A DNA stretch of 48,673 nucleotides from Caldivirga sp. MU80 (GCF_001663375.1 NZ_LCTF01000016.1:1-48673), one strand, 5' to 3'. Shown: positions 16,943 through 26,685, counted from the stretch's first letter. The notes: generated by a model not told the origin, from the sequence alone. Translations and numbers: made by a program.

Positions 16943-17146
16943 TTAAAATTCAACAATCCTCTTACCCTTACTCCTATACTCCTCAATCAGCTTAGTGGCT
17001 ACGTCCTCAGGTAGCTTAATGGTTACTAGGCTTGACTTGGCCCTAGCCTTCAGCTTAACCACATTACTAACCTTCTTAACCCTAATCTCCTCAGCGTTGT
17101 CGGCATACCTCCTCCACAGGTCTATTAGGAAGACTTCCCTTGGCAT
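16943..17146 (-). CDS. rpl38e: Large ribosomal subunit protein eL38
   Basis: A 67-residue protein, typical of L38e. MPREVFLIDLWRRYADNAEE at the start and the central VKLKARAKSSLVTIKL strand pair match the eukaryotic and crenarchaeal family, which opens MPREI. Among archaea eL38 is known only from some lineages, including Thermoproteales, which supports the taxonomic assignment. It stands alone, not in a ribosomal operon, with AGTATTAAAGG about 26-30 bases before the ATG. Confidence 0.88.
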   Translation of the reverse strand: MPREVFLIDLWRRYADNAEEIRVKKVSNVVKLKARAKSSLVTIKLPEDVATKLIEEYRSKGKRIVEF

Positions 17147-17202
17147 ATCTTCGACTCACCAGTACCCCTTTAATACTTTCCTCTAAAGCCTGAGGTTAAC
17201 CA

Positions 17203-18039
17203 TTACACACCCTCCTCACGGTTCTTCAACCACCTCTTTAAGTCCGGTGCAGCGTTTATGAGAACCTTGGTGTATTCATCTTTTGGGTTGCTTATTATTT
17301 CATTTATGTCACCCTCCTCAACTATCCTACCATTCCTCAGTATAACAACCCTACCCCTACCTGACTTCAGTAGCAGTATCCTGGCTAGGGCTAGGTCGTG
17401 GGTTATGAAGACTAGGCTTAGGCTTGACCTATGCATCAACTCTATGAAGGTGTTTATGAAGCCTATCCTCAGCGAGGAGTCTATCATGGTCACAGGCTCA
17501 TCGGCAACTATGAGCCTTGGGTTTGATGCAAGGGATCTAGCTATGGCAACCCTCTGCCTCTGCCCCCCAGACAATTGATGCGGGTATTTGTTCATGTAGA
17601 AGGATGGCGGTACAAGGCCAACTAGCCTAAGCAACTCCTCAGCCCTGGTCTCAGCGTTAACCTTGGGGTTCCACCTCCTTATGGGGGCCATTAACTGCTC
17701 CCCGACTGTTAACGATGGGTCTAGTGATGAGTATGGGTCCTGGGGAACCCACTGAACGCTCCTCCTAAACTCCTCAAACTCCCTACCCCTCAGTGAGTAT
17801 ATGTCCTTACCCTTGAATAGAGCCAACCCACTGGTGGGCCTCTGAAGGCCAAGGATCACCCTGCCCATGGTTGTCTTGCCTGCACCACTCTCGCCCACGA
17901 CTGCAATCACGTCGTTGTCCCTTATGCCCAGGTTAACGTGGTCAAGGGCCTTGGTAACCCTCTTACCGAATAGGCCAACCCTCTCCGTGAAATAGACGCA
18001 CACGTCCCTAAGCTCAATTAGGTACTCATCACTTCTCAT
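17203..18039 (-). CDS. oppF: Oligopeptide ABC transporter ATPase, OppF-type
   Basis: A cytoplasmic ATPase that pairs with OppD to drive uptake of peptides or oligosaccharides. The 278-residue protein has Walker A (VVGESGAGKTTMGRVIL), a Q-loop (WVPQDPYSSLDPS), the ABC signature (HQLSGGQRQRVAIARSLA), Walker B (RLIVADEPVTMID) and the switch histidine (LVFITHDLALA). Its ATG overlaps the 3' end of oppD, with GAGGTG about 9 bases upstream as a ribosome-binding site. No permease or binding-protein gene adjoins the pair; a matching binding protein lies at 47028, broken. Confidence 0.9.
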   Translation of the reverse strand: MRSDEYLIELRDVCVYFTERVGLFGKRVTKALDHVNLGIRDNDVIAVVGESGAGKTTMGRVILGLQRPTSGLALFKGKDIYSLRGREFEEFRRSVQWVPQDPYSSLDPSLTVGEQLMAPIRRWNPKVNAETRAEELLRLVGLVPPSFYMNKYPHQLSGGQRQRVAIARSLASNPRLIVADEPVTMIDSSLRIGFINTFIELMHRSSLSLVFITHDLALARILLLKSGRGRVVILRNGRIVEEGDINEIISNPKDEYTKVLINAAPDLKRWLKNREEGV

Positions 18040-18994
18040 ATAGGTGACACCTCACCACCCTACCATTAATGTTATACTCCCTTGGCTTTTCAACCTTACA
18101 CACATCCATGGCGTACTGGCACCTGGGCCAGAAGGGGCATCCTTGAATATCCTCAAGTGGGTTCGGTGGTTCGCCGGGTATTGGCCTAACCTCCTCGGGG
18201 CTTGAGGAAAGTGAAGGTGTTGACTGTACCAGTGCCTTTGTGTAGGGGTGCTTGGGGTCAATTATGACATCCTCCGTGGCCCCAATCTCCATAACCTCCC
18301 CATTGTACAGGACGATTACCCTGGAGGCTACCATGGGTACTATGGATATGTCGTGGGTTATGAAGATTATTGTCGTGCCCAACTCCTCATTAATCATCTT
18401 AACCAGTTTAAGTATCTCCATTTGCGTCACCACGTCTAATGCGGCAGTTGGCTCATCCATAATCACCAACTCCGGGTTTAGGAGTAGTGAGAGGGCTATG
18501 GCAACCCTCTGCTTCATGCCACCGGACAATTGATGTGGATACAGGTTAAACACCCTAGCCGGGTCAAGCTTAGTGAACTCCAGTACCTCACTAGCCCTCT
18601 TCAAGACATCAGCCTCATCACTGATTCCATGTGCCCTGGCAGTGTCGAGGAAGTGGTCCTTAACCCTCATTGTTGGGTTGAATATGTTCTGACTGGCCTG
18701 GGGGACCATGGAGACCTTAACCCACTTATACTTCAAGTTGAATTCATGTTCACTGAGTGAGAGTAAGTCAACTCCATTGTAATATACGTTACCACCCTTA
18801 ATCACCGCCGGGGGTTTAAGCATACGCATTATTGCTAAGGCTAGGGTTGATTTACCTGAACCACTCTCGCCAACAATGCTAACTATCTCACCCTTATTAA
18901 TATCCATGCTAACCCCCTTAAGGGCCTTAACCGCAATCTTAAGGTCTGGCAACCTATACTCCACGTTAAGGTTCCTCACGCTAAGTAGTGGCAT
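18029..18994 (-). CDS. oppD: Oligopeptide ABC transporter ATPase, OppD-type
   Basis: Partner ATPase of OppF. The 321-residue protein shows Walker A (VGESGSGKSTLALAIM), the ABC signature (HQLSGGMKQRVAIALSLL) and Walker B (ELVIMDEPTAALDVV). The C-terminal oligo_HPY region (PIPGEPPNPLEDIQGCPFWP and RCQYAMDVC) is characteristic of Opp/Dpp ATPases and has the conserved cysteines. ATG 18994 is preferred to an upstream in-frame codon at 19042, because MPLLSVRNLNVEY is where the ABC domain begins. The heparinase-like gene lies just upstream on the same strand. Confidence 0.9.
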   Translation of the reverse strand: MPLLSVRNLNVEYRLPDLKIAVKALKGVSMDINKGEIVSIVGESGSGKSTLALAIMRMLKPPAVIKGGNVYYNGVDLLSLSEHEFNLKYKWVKVSMVPQASQNIFNPTMRVKDHFLDTARAHGISDEADVLKRASEVLEFTKLDPARVFNLYPHQLSGGMKQRVAIALSLLLNPELVIMDEPTAALDVVTQMEILKLVKMINEELGTTIIFITHDISIVPMVASRVIVLYNGEVMEIGATEDVIIDPKHPYTKALVQSTPSLSSSPEEVRPIPGEPPNPLEDIQGCPFWPRCQYAMDVCKVEKPREYNINGRVVRCHLYEK

Positions 18995-19083
18995 ACCTAC
19001 GGCTCCACAGCACGTTAAGGCTCTATTAAAAGCTTTACTCAATATAGTAGAAGGTTTATGACTGTAGCTTTAGGTAAATTAAC

Positions 19084-21987
19084 TTAATGTATTAATAGGC
19101 TATATAACTTAGATAAGTTAATGCTGTAATTACCATAAACATCACCACCGGTAATGTTAACGATATCACCACTTACCTTAACGTCAGCCCTAAAGGGCGC
19201 AACCATACCCCACATCCTCAACACCCCGTTGGAGTCCTCCTCATAATACATGTAGGTGGTTTTAATGTGATGCCCCCTCCACCCATAGGTCACCTCAGGT
19301 GTCCTGGGAAATACGACAGTGTACTCAGTACTGCTAGTTGAAAGAACTGCGTGGTTTCTCCCCATGCTTACCACGTTACCCATGCAGTGTATGTTCCACC
19401 TGAACCTACCTACACCATTCACCTCATCCAGTATCACGTAGATGAACTTACCTAAACCTGCAACCCCCCTCCTATGCCTAACGCCTGGGTACGTGTCTGC
19501 CTCGAAGGAGGCGTAGACATTGCCGCCCTCAACCCAGTACCTTATTAACCTACCCCTGGTCTCAACCTGGTCCTCGTCACGGAGTGTTACCGTGTTGTGG
19601 GCTATGCTCCTCCTATGCCACGTCCAGTGGAGCTCGGAGTAGTAACCTCCAGAACCTGCATCAACAATGAGAGGTTCACCGTTTGAGTGGAGTTCAAAGC
19701 TTAACTTATCGGGGTGCCCGTGCCAAGCACCGTGTGGACCGTAGTCGAGGATGAAGTAGGTTGCCTTGGGGCTATCCCCACTTCTAACTATGAACCTCCC
19801 TGAGTCATCAAGTACAGTCACTTCGCTATGCCTAGGCTCAATGGGGTTCCCCAGGATGTTTAACCCATCGGCCAGTGCTATGGTACTCAACGGTGATGTT
19901 GGCCTTGCCCCAAGCTCCAACAACTTTAATCCAACCTTAACCAGCACTGGGTCACCGTACCTAACGCCACTTATTATGAATGGGTCTGGGTTAGGTAAAT
20001 CATCCCCACTGTCCTCCAGTGCAGGCATCCTGTAGCGTGGGTCAAGCAGGTTCCACAACCAGTACACCGCCCTCTTAATAACTGGTTCACCACCCCTCGC
20101 CACTGAGTATATGTCGACACCGTTGAGCCTAAGCAACTCGGCTCCCCACGTCACCAGGTTAAGCACGGCGTTGTGGTAGCCGGCGGACTCCTCAAGCCAC
20201 CCACCATCATTTAGGAAGTAACCTAGCGCATTCCTAAAGACAGCCTCAGCCTTGATTAGGCCAAGTTTAGAATTCCTGAAGTTGAATTTGCTTGATATGG
20301 CCAGTAGGGCTAAGGCTTCTGTCAACTCCCAGTTGCCAGCCCAGGCGTTAGTTAGCTTAATTAACTCGCCCTGAGCCCACCTAAACATCAACATGAGCCT
20401 CAGCTTCAAGTCACTAGGCAACTCATCCTCAAGTAGGTCGTAGGCCAAGGTAAGTTGAAGCATACCACCTGAACCAGCCCCACCGTGTATGCCATTGAAC
20501 CAGTGTATCAACTCCCCCCTCTCAAAGGCTGACGCAATGGCTTCAAGGCCCTTCAATGCATCACCTATGGGTGAGCCCAGATAGACGTGGCTAATGGCCA
20601 GTTTTAGGATTAGGTCTGCTAGGGCGGTGGTTACATAGCCACCCCTGGTGAATTCGCTTAGGTTTAGGAATATGGCTGGGTAAACCTTAACGCCACCGGC
20701 TAAGTACTCCTTAAGCACCTTAATGGCCTCTTCAGGTAGTTGCCTCCTCTTAACCAGCCTAATCCTACTTGAGAAGTCCTCGGCAGCCAGTTCATAAACC
20801 CCCATTGAGGCTGACTTATCGTCGTAAAAGCCCTCAACCTCATCAACCCACGTATCAAGGCGGCTAACTAGGCTTGGGTTAACCCTACCCAAGGCCTCAA
20901 CGGCAGCGGCGTAGTCTGGGTTTATTGAGAACGCCCTAGAGGCCAACTTACCATTAATGCTGAACTCCAGGTAGGGCACGGAGTAGAGTGTGTCCTCCAT
21001 GGACCAGCCTAGGGCCTCGGTCTTGAAACCGACAGCCAATGCTTGACCAGGCTTTACATTAATGGTATTCATTTCCATCGTTAAGTTAAGCTTGGACTCA
21101 CCGATCCTCACCCTATCCACATCATAACCCCTCCTGCCCAGCACCGGCATAGACTTAACAAGCCTCACGTGTCCCTCAACCTTAACCTCCCCAACCCTCG
21201 ACACTGGGTATATGGCCAGGGCCCCGTTAATGGAGTCACCCGGCTTAATAATGCTTGGCGACTCGATACCAATAATAAGTTCATCATCGGCGTAGTCAAC
21301 CCTGCCCAAGCCGTTGAATGGTATTAACTCATAGCCTAGCTCCACAGCTCCACTTCCATTCGCAACCAGATTGAGTTCAACGTTGAAGAACTGGTCCTCA
21401 ACTACGCCATAGCAGCCTGTTAGGCACCTAACCAGTAGGCCAACCTTCCTACCCTCATTGACGAAGGCTACCCATCCCAGTTCAGGGAAGTACCTGTCAC
21501 TATACGTGTGCTTACTGAACCTGAAGCCGGAGACCGGTGGTCTCAGGCCAACGGCCGAGAAGCTGTTTGGTGGTTCAGGGAAGCCAAACTTCACGAAGTA
21601 CCTGCAGTTGTACATGGCCCCAAGGGCCTCCCCCCAATACCCACCCTCACCGCAGGCGGTGTGGATAAGCTCCCTAATCCTATTAACCCCATTAGCCTTA
21701 ACCCTAATGGTAACCCTAGGCCCATTGAGCGCAACCTCCTTAACCAGCGTTATGCCGCCTGACTCCACGCCCAGCACCACCGATGAGCCACTCACGCTTA
21801 TGATTCTCCTACTGGCCTTTATCAACGGTTCAACTTCAAGTATACCCATGCCGGGCTCCATCAACTCTAGCTCCGGTCTCCTAGCCAGTAGGTGCTGGGT
21901 GTTGGTCCTCTTATCAAGTAGCTCCACTATGGTGCCGCTGGGTTCGTGTATCACCAGCCTGATTGAATCGTTCTCAAGGCTTATCAC
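19084..21987 (-). CDS. Heparinase II/III-like polysaccharide lyase family protein
   Basis: A large protein of 967 residues. The N-terminal 370 residues are beta-rich. A helical (alpha/alpha toroid) middle contains NAWAGNWELTEALALL and GWLEESAGYHNAVLNLVTWG. The C-terminal beta domain has HGAWHGHPDKLSFELHSNGE and the region IAHNTVTLRDEDQVETRGR, as in heparinase II/III and alginate-lyase-like enzymes. This suggests cleavage of acidic polysaccharide, substrate unknown. No signal peptide is clear, so it may act on imported oligomers. The GTG at 21987 was chosen because TATATTAAAG lies about 26 bases upstream, giving a leaderless start. The OppDF ATPase genes follow. Confidence 0.78.
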   Translation of the reverse strand: MISLENDSIRLVIHEPSGTIVELLDKRTNTQHLLARRPELELMEPGMGILEVEPLIKASRRIISVSGSSVVLGVESGGITLVKEVALNGPRVTIRVKANGVNRIRELIHTACGEGGYWGEALGAMYNCRYFVKFGFPEPPNSFSAVGLRPPVSGFRFSKHTYSDRYFPELGWVAFVNEGRKVGLLVRCLTGCYGVVEDQFFNVELNLVANGSGAVELGYELIPFNGLGRVDYADDELIIGIESPSIIKPGDSINGALAIYPVSRVGEVKVEGHVRLVKSMPVLGRRGYDVDRVRIGESKLNLTMEMNTINVKPGQALAVGFKTEALGWSMEDTLYSVPYLEFSINGKLASRAFSINPDYAAAVEALGRVNPSLVSRLDTWVDEVEGFYDDKSASMGVYELAAEDFSSRIRLVKRRQLPEEAIKVLKEYLAGGVKVYPAIFLNLSEFTRGGYVTTALADLILKLAISHVYLGSPIGDALKGLEAIASAFERGELIHWFNGIHGGAGSGGMLQLTLAYDLLEDELPSDLKLRLMLMFRWAQGELIKLTNAWAGNWELTEALALLAISSKFNFRNSKLGLIKAEAVFRNALGYFLNDGGWLEESAGYHNAVLNLVTWGAELLRLNGVDIYSVARGGEPVIKRAVYWLWNLLDPRYRMPALEDSGDDLPNPDPFIISGVRYGDPVLVKVGLKLLELGARPTSPLSTIALADGLNILGNPIEPRHSEVTVLDDSGRFIVRSGDSPKATYFILDYGPHGAWHGHPDKLSFELHSNGEPLIVDAGSGGYYSELHWTWHRRSIAHNTVTLRDEDQVETRGRLIRYWVEGGNVYASFEADTYPGVRHRRGVAGLGKFIYVILDEVNGVGRFRWNIHCMGNVVSMGRNHAVLSTSSTEYTVVFPRTPEVTYGWRGHHIKTTYMYYEEDSNGVLRMWGMVAPFRADVKVSGDIVNITGGDVYGNYSINLSKLYSLLIH

Positions 21988-22080
21988 AGGTTGTGGGTTA
22001 GGTGTAGCTATATTAAAGTAAACCCGCAGACACCTTAACTGGCGGAATATTTTAATAGGGGGTTGTGCCAAGTGGGGGTG

Positions 22081-22653
22081 ATGGGTACATTGAGCTACAT
22101 CACCGACCTGTGGAAGAAGCCCTACGAGGAGCCGCTTAGGCGTGTTATTAAGGCTAGGTTGCTTAAGTGGCGTAGGGAACCCTCCGTGGTTAGGGTTGAG
22201 AAGCCCACCAGGCTGGATAAGGCTAGGAAGTATGGTTATAAGGCTAAGCAGGGGGTCGTGGTGGTTAGGGTTAGGGTTAGGAGGGGGCCGTTCAATAGGC
22301 GTAGGCCAAACACAGGTAGGAAGCCTAAGAGGATGGGCGTTTACGGCATTGCATTATCCACCAACCTCCAGGTAGTCGCCGAGCAGAGGGCGGCCAGGAG
22401 GTTTAGGAACCTTGAGGTCCTTGGTTCATACTGGGTTGGCGAGGATGCCATATACAAGTGGTTCGAGGTGGTCATGATAGACCCAAACCACCCAGCCATC
22501 AGGAGTGACCCAGACTACAGTGGCATTGTGGGGAGGGAGGATGAGAGGGAGAGGAGGCAGAGGAGGGTTAGGAGGCTAAGGCAGAGACAGAGGAGGCTAA
22601 TTGAGAGGTTAAGGCAGAGGATGCAGGGACAGGGTAGTGGAAAGTCTAACTAA
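22081..22653 (+). CDS. rpl15e: Large ribosomal subunit protein eL15
   Basis: A very basic 190-residue protein of the L15e family. The N-terminus GTLSYITDLWKKPYEEPLRR, followed by KYGYKAKQGVVVVRVRVRRG and FNRRRPNTGRKPKRMGV, is highly conserved. YKWFEVVMIDPNHPAI is also typical. The C-terminus is an R/Q-rich coiled segment. ATTTTAATAG lies about 28 bases before ATG 22081, so the mRNA is probably leaderless; the frame open to 22063 is not used. It is divergent from the heparinase-like gene. Confidence 0.95.
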   Translation: MGTLSYITDLWKKPYEEPLRRVIKARLLKWRREPSVVRVEKPTRLDKARKYGYKAKQGVVVVRVRVRRGPFNRRRPNTGRKPKRMGVYGIALSTNLQVVAEQRAARRFRNLEVLGSYWVGEDAIYKWFEVVMIDPNHPAIRSDPDYSGIVGREDERERRQRRVRRLRQRQRRLIERLRQRMQGQGSGKSN

Positions 22654-22705
22654 CGCATCTGAACAATATTTATAAAATGCTACCTATCAGCTCAGGCAGG
22701 TCCTT

Positions 22706-24118
22706 GTGAGCAAGCTGGGCCTCAGGTTTGGGACTGATGGCGTTAGGGGGATTATTGGGGAAACAATAACCGATTTAACCGTAGCCATAATAGCTGAAGC
22801 CACTTTAAGGTACTGGTACAGGAGGTACGGCGTATCCAAGGTCCTCGTGGGTTACGATACCAGGTTCATGTCTAAGGACTTCGCAACCATAATAGCCTCA
22901 ATAGCCAGGGAGCATGGGGCCGACGTGAACGTTGTCTCTGGGCCAACGCCAACACCAGTAATATCGTGGGCAGTGCTTAAGCATAGGTTTAACCTGGCAT
23001 TCCAAGTGACGGCAAGCCACAACCCACCCAGGTATAATGGGGTTAAGGTAATTGGGGGTGATGGCGCGCCCGCCAGGCCAGAGGACACTAACGGTATTGA
23101 GGGGGTGATTAACAGTGAGTACGATGACATTTTAAGGTCGGTTAGGGATATTGAATACGCCCGGGCCCCTTCAATAAACATTAGGGATGAGTACATCGAC
23201 AGCATCACCTCATGGTTCTCGGCCAGGTTTAAGCCAAGGAGACTTAGGGTCCTTGTGGATCCACTGCACGGTGCCGCTGTGGGTTATACGGCGGAGGCGC
23301 TTAGGAGACTTGGCTTCGAGGTCACTGAGGTTAACAGTGACCAGGACCCAAACTTCGGTGGTAAGGCACCTAACCCTGAGTACGAGTACATTAAGGATGA
23401 TGTTGATGCCGTTGTTAACGGCAGGTTTGACATGGCCATAGCGAATGATGGCGATGGTGATAGGGTGGCCATGGTTGTTAAGGGTCTAGGTCACTTGGAC
23501 GCCAACAGGATAATACCAGTCTTCCTGAGGGTGCTGTGGGGGTTGGGTATGGTTAAGAGGGGTGTGGCGAGGACTGTGGCGACGACGCACCTGATAGATG
23601 ACGTGGCGGCTAGCCTCGGCATTAAGGTCGTTGAGACACCGGTTGGAATAAAGTACATTGTTGATGCAATGAACAGGGGTGAGGCTGATATAGGCGGTGA
23701 GGAGAGCGGCGGCCTAGCCTACTCCTGGCACATACCGGAGAAGGACGGCGTATATAGTGGCGTAATGGGGGCCTGCATAGAGGCTTCAGAGGGCATTTCA
23801 AAGATATACGGTGAATTAACAAGCAGGTTTGGTGAGAGGAGGTTCAGGAGGGTTGACATTAAGGCCAACGACGCCAAGGCCCTGGTTAATAGGCTTAGCC
23901 AAGAGTTAAAGAGAGCCATGGTCAACATGGGTGAGTTGGACAGGTTCATTGAAATTGATGGGCTTAAGGCGGTTTACAGGGATAAGTCATGGGTATTGGT
24001 TAGGGGTAGCGGGACAGAGCCCGTGATTAGGATTTACTCGGAGGCTTTAAGTGACGGTAGAGTCAACGATCTGATAGAGCCCGTGGTATCCATCATCAAC
24101 AGGGCTATTGCTGGTTAA
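22706..24118 (+). CDS. Phosphoglucomutase/phosphomannomutase family protein (GlmM-like)
   Basis: Interconverts hexose 1- and 6-phosphates in sugar-nucleotide synthesis. Domains appear in order: N-terminal RFGTDGVRGIIGE, the phosphoserine loop VTASHNPPRYNGVKV, the magnesium loop AIANDGDGDRVAM, the sugar-binding GGEESGGLAYSWHIPEKDGV and the phosphate-binding C-terminal VRGSGTEPVIRIYSE. At 470 residues it is the right length. Substrate choice among phosphomannomutase, phosphoglucomutase and phosphoglucosamine mutase is not readable. It starts at GTG 22706, after TTTATAAAA near 22670. Confidence 0.92.
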   Translation: MSKLGLRFGTDGVRGIIGETITDLTVAIIAEATLRYWYRRYGVSKVLVGYDTRFMSKDFATIIASIAREHGADVNVVSGPTPTPVISWAVLKHRFNLAFQVTASHNPPRYNGVKVIGGDGAPARPEDTNGIEGVINSEYDDILRSVRDIEYARAPSINIRDEYIDSITSWFSARFKPRRLRVLVDPLHGAAVGYTAEALRRLGFEVTEVNSDQDPNFGGKAPNPEYEYIKDDVDAVVNGRFDMAIANDGDGDRVAMVVKGLGHLDANRIIPVFLRVLWGLGMVKRGVARTVATTHLIDDVAASLGIKVVETPVGIKYIVDAMNRGEADIGGEESGGLAYSWHIPEKDGVYSGVMGACIEASEGISKIYGELTSRFGERRFRRVDIKANDAKALVNRLSQELKRAMVNMGELDRFIEIDGLKAVYRDKSWVLVRGSGTEPVIRIYSEALSDGRVNDLIEPVVSIINRAIAG

Positions 24119-24696
24119 TCACCATACATGCTTCTAAACATGGACGCTGATATTAACTGGCTAACCCTTAATGGTTCAGGTCTTCTGCCATCCCTCTGGA
24201 ACTTGGATATGAGGACCTTAACCTCCCCATAGCTCAACCCCCTGTACCTAACCCAAACAGGGCCATACTTAGTGTTAACCATGACTGGTTCACCTATCCT
24301 ATCAAGTATACTCAACCTCTCCTCGTAATCCTTAAAGAGTTTAACAATAGCCGCCCTGGGATTACCCCTACTCCTACTGAAGGCTAGGCACATTACGGGC
24401 ACCTTCAACTCACTGTGCAATCTATCTATATCAACTATGTTGTAGAAGGATATTATGCAGCCGTCTATCATGACGGCGTGTACGTCTGGCCTATTCAACC
24501 CCTTAAACATGCCTATTATCGAATCGGTTACATCAAGACCACCTACGGTTGCGTATGAGTTAACCACACCGTCGATTATGAAGTCGCTCCTCATGACAAC
24601 ACCGGTGAGTATGGATTTGGGGTGGGTTAACTTGAAGCTCTCCGCTACGCCAAGCACCCTAATGGCTCTCTTACTGATGAGTGAGCCATGTCTCAT
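24115..24696 (-). CDS. DUF99 family protein (endonuclease V-like fold)
   Basis: A 193-residue protein of the archaeal DUF99/UPF0215 family, whose fold resembles endonuclease V. Diagnostic segments are IRVLGVAESF, ILTGVVMRSDFIIDGV, YATVGGLDVTDSIIGM and VHAVMIDGCIISFYNIVDID. The family has no settled function; nuclease activity on unusual nucleic acids is speculative. Its stop overlaps the phosphohexomutase stop tail to tail. Its start overlaps the end of the following minus-strand gene by four bases, so those two form an operon. Confidence 0.9.
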   Translation of the reverse strand: MRHGSLISKRAIRVLGVAESFKLTHPKSILTGVVMRSDFIIDGVVNSYATVGGLDVTDSIIGMFKGLNRPDVHAVMIDGCIISFYNIVDIDRLHSELKVPVMCLAFSRSRGNPRAAIVKLFKDYEERLSILDRIGEPVMVNTKYGPVWVRYRGLSYGEVKVLISKFQRDGRRPEPLRVSQLISASMFRSMYGD

Positions 24697-25799
24697 TGAG
24701 TGGACACCTGACTCCTGAGAAAGCCCAGCAACTCCTCGGCATCACTGAAGTACTCGTGAACGTATTCGAAGGGGTTCTCAGCTATGTCCCCATCCTCAGG
24801 TGGCCAGTAGACGTAGACCGGCTTACCCATGTTAACGGCTATGGTGACCTCTGAGAAGACACCCCTACTCAACGTACCACCATACCTGGGCCTATAGGCA
24901 ATCACCATGTCGGACTGCTCAATGTACCTGAAGTCCCTCCTCATTATTTGGTCTTGGATTAAGCTCCTCCTGGTCACGGGGTTCCTGGCAGTCACCTCCA
25001 TGACCTCATCCTCCCTGAGCTCAATGGGGTATTCGCTGTCATCGTTATCCACGGGCCACCTATCACCCCTATCTATAGTGGTTCTTCTACCGTTGGTCCA
25101 ATTCCTCTCAATAATCAACTCATCGATTGTTGTTGGTTCAAACAATACAACAATTCCCCTAAGTCTCCTGGCGAATTCATTAATCTCACCAATGGCCCTC
25201 CCGTTATCCCTAACGTGACTTATTGGGTGTGATAGGTATGCTTTAGGTAGCTTGGTGAACATGAGCTTGAAGAAGGTCTCCATGGGATGCTTAATGGCGA
25301 TTACGTAGTTCCTTATACCCAGCACTGTGGCTAGCATGTCAGCCATCATTATCTCCACGGTCCTCCAGACGAAGACGTCCCTAAGCCTAATGTAAACCCC
25401 ATGTCTCTCCCTGGACTCCCTACTACTGATCCTGTGCCAAACCGAGTAGGCATCATCAATGAGGGTTATCACCATGTCGAACTTAAACTCCTTAAGCGCA
25501 TTGGCGTCTATTAGGCTCCAGTACGTGTTATGCCTAAAGTACGTTAGGTGCATGCTCACTATCACGTGCTCAGGCTGCTCCCTATCAATCCTATTGAGCA
25601 GTTGGTTAACGGTCTCATACCACTTGTTCCTCTGCTTCTCAAGGTAGCTATCGAGGAAGTAGGGCATGGAGTTGGAAAGCATGGAGTCGAAGTCAAGGGC
25701 CATGACCCTACCAACCTTACCGTTAGCGTAACTGCTGATTGAGTTAATCCACCTATGCTTATCCAACCCACTATGCCCAGCTACCAAAACCCTAACCAT
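24693..25799 (-). CDS. Hypothetical protein: P-loop-like N-terminus with deoxyribosyltransferase-like C-terminus
   Basis: A 368-residue protein of uncertain function. The N-terminus VRVLVAGHSGLDKHRWINSI resembles a kinase P-loop but lacks the serine/threonine after the lysine, so ordinary Walker A chemistry is doubtful. Middle segments (VIVSMHLTYFRHNTYW, MVITLIDDAYSVWHRI) look like nucleotide-kinase core strands. The C-terminus IEQSDMVIAYRPRYGGTLSR followed by TIAVNMGKPVYVYWPP resembles the nucleoside 2-deoxyribosyltransferase fold. It is co-directional with and overlaps DUF99, suggesting a shared nucleotide or nucleic-acid role (inference). Confidence 0.6.
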   Translation of the reverse strand: MVRVLVAGHSGLDKHRWINSISSYANGKVGRVMALDFDSMLSNSMPYFLDSYLEKQRNKWYETVNQLLNRIDREQPEHVIVSMHLTYFRHNTYWSLIDANALKEFKFDMVITLIDDAYSVWHRISSRESRERHGVYIRLRDVFVWRTVEIMMADMLATVLGIRNYVIAIKHPMETFFKLMFTKLPKAYLSHPISHVRDNGRAIGEINEFARRLRGIVVLFEPTTIDELIIERNWTNGRRTTIDRGDRWPVDNDDSEYPIELREDEVMEVTARNPVTRRSLIQDQIMRRDFRYIEQSDMVIAYRPRYGGTLSRGVFSEVTIAVNMGKPVYVYWPPEDGDIAENPFEYVHEYFSDAEELLGFLRSQVSTQ

Positions 25800-25938
25800 A
25801 CATTGCTTACGTTAACTAAAGCAAGCAGCCATATTTAAAGCATTCCTGCGTTCTAAGCCGACGCATTCAATGGGTTCATGTTGTTAATTAAATGCTGTAA
25901 GGGTTAATGCTTAATTGTCTAACCCCAACCGCATCCAT

Positions 25939-26685
25939 ATGAGCCAGGGTGGGCTGGATTACGTGAATGAGTATAAATCAGTGGTAACGGGTATAATAGA
26001 CGGTGTGTTGAAGGATCAGTGGAGTAACATAAAGTCAGCGGCTAGGTTATGCGCGGACTCGCTGAGCAAGGGTGGCTTAATCTACGTCTTCGGTACAGGA
26101 CACTCAATGCTCATGGTCATTGAGGTCTTCTACAGGTCAGGTGGGTTAGCACCAATATACCCCATAATTGACCCGAACCTACTCGGCCTAAGCGGCATGG
26201 CCCTTTCAAGTAGCCTTGAGAGGCTACCTGGATATGCCTCAACGCTATTGAACTCCCAGAGGATAATACCAAACTCAACCATGATAATAATCTCCAATTC
26301 AGGTAAGAACGCTGCACCAGTGGAGATGGCATATGAGGCTAAGAGGAGGGGGTTAAAGGTAATTGCCTTAACCTCTGTGGAGTACTCTAAAAGTCTCCAG
26401 CCGGATAACCCACTAGGTAAGAGACTGTTTGAGTTAGCTGATGTAACAATTGATAATAAGGTGCCTCCAGGTGAGGCCGCATTAACGATAGGTGGGGTTA
26501 AGGTTGCAGCAGTTTCAACGGTAGTCAACGCCTTCATACTGCATAGCCTTGAGTTGGCCATCATCGATGAATTAAGGGGCAGAGGCATTGAACCCGAGGT
26601 TTGGGTCAGCGTCAACGTACCAGGCGGTAGGGAACGCAATGAAGCCCTGTTGGCTAAGTATAGGCAGGTCATAAGGTACCTCTAA
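25939..26685 (+). CDS. SIS-domain sugar-phosphate protein, UPF0309 family
   Basis: A probable phosphosugar isomerase or etherase-type SIS domain protein of 248 residues. [20 protein letters not shown] and [16 protein letters not shown] (UPF0309 signature region), the sugar-phosphate loop [40 protein letters not shown] and [16 protein letters not shown] all match. ATG 25939 is used; an in-frame TTG at 25915 is nearer the expected distance from TTAATTAAAT and cannot be excluded. The same-strand DUF1343/NamZ-like gene follows 56 bases later behind its own TATA, pointing to amino-sugar use. Confidence 0.82.
   Translation: MSQGGLDYVNEYKSVVTGIIDGVLKDQWSNIKSAARLCADSLSKGGLIYVFGTGHSMLMVIEVFYRSGGLAPIYPIIDPNLLGLSGMALSSSLERLPGYASTLLNSQRIIPNSTMIIISNSGKNAAPVEMAYEAKRRGLKVIALTSVEYSKSLQPDNPLGKRLFELADVTIDNKVPPGEAALTIGGVKVAAVSTVVNAFILHSLELAIIDELRGRGIEPEVWVSVNVPGGRERNEALLAKYRQVIRYL

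Noticed and set aside
21458..22021. Open frame of 187 codons on the plus strand
   Set aside because: It lies opposite the heparinase-like gene, its translation is S/P/T/L-rich like other antisense shadows, and it has no recognisable motif.
26130..26672. Open frame of 180 codons on the minus strand
   Set aside because: It is antisense to the UPF0309 SIS gene, whose motifs are clear.
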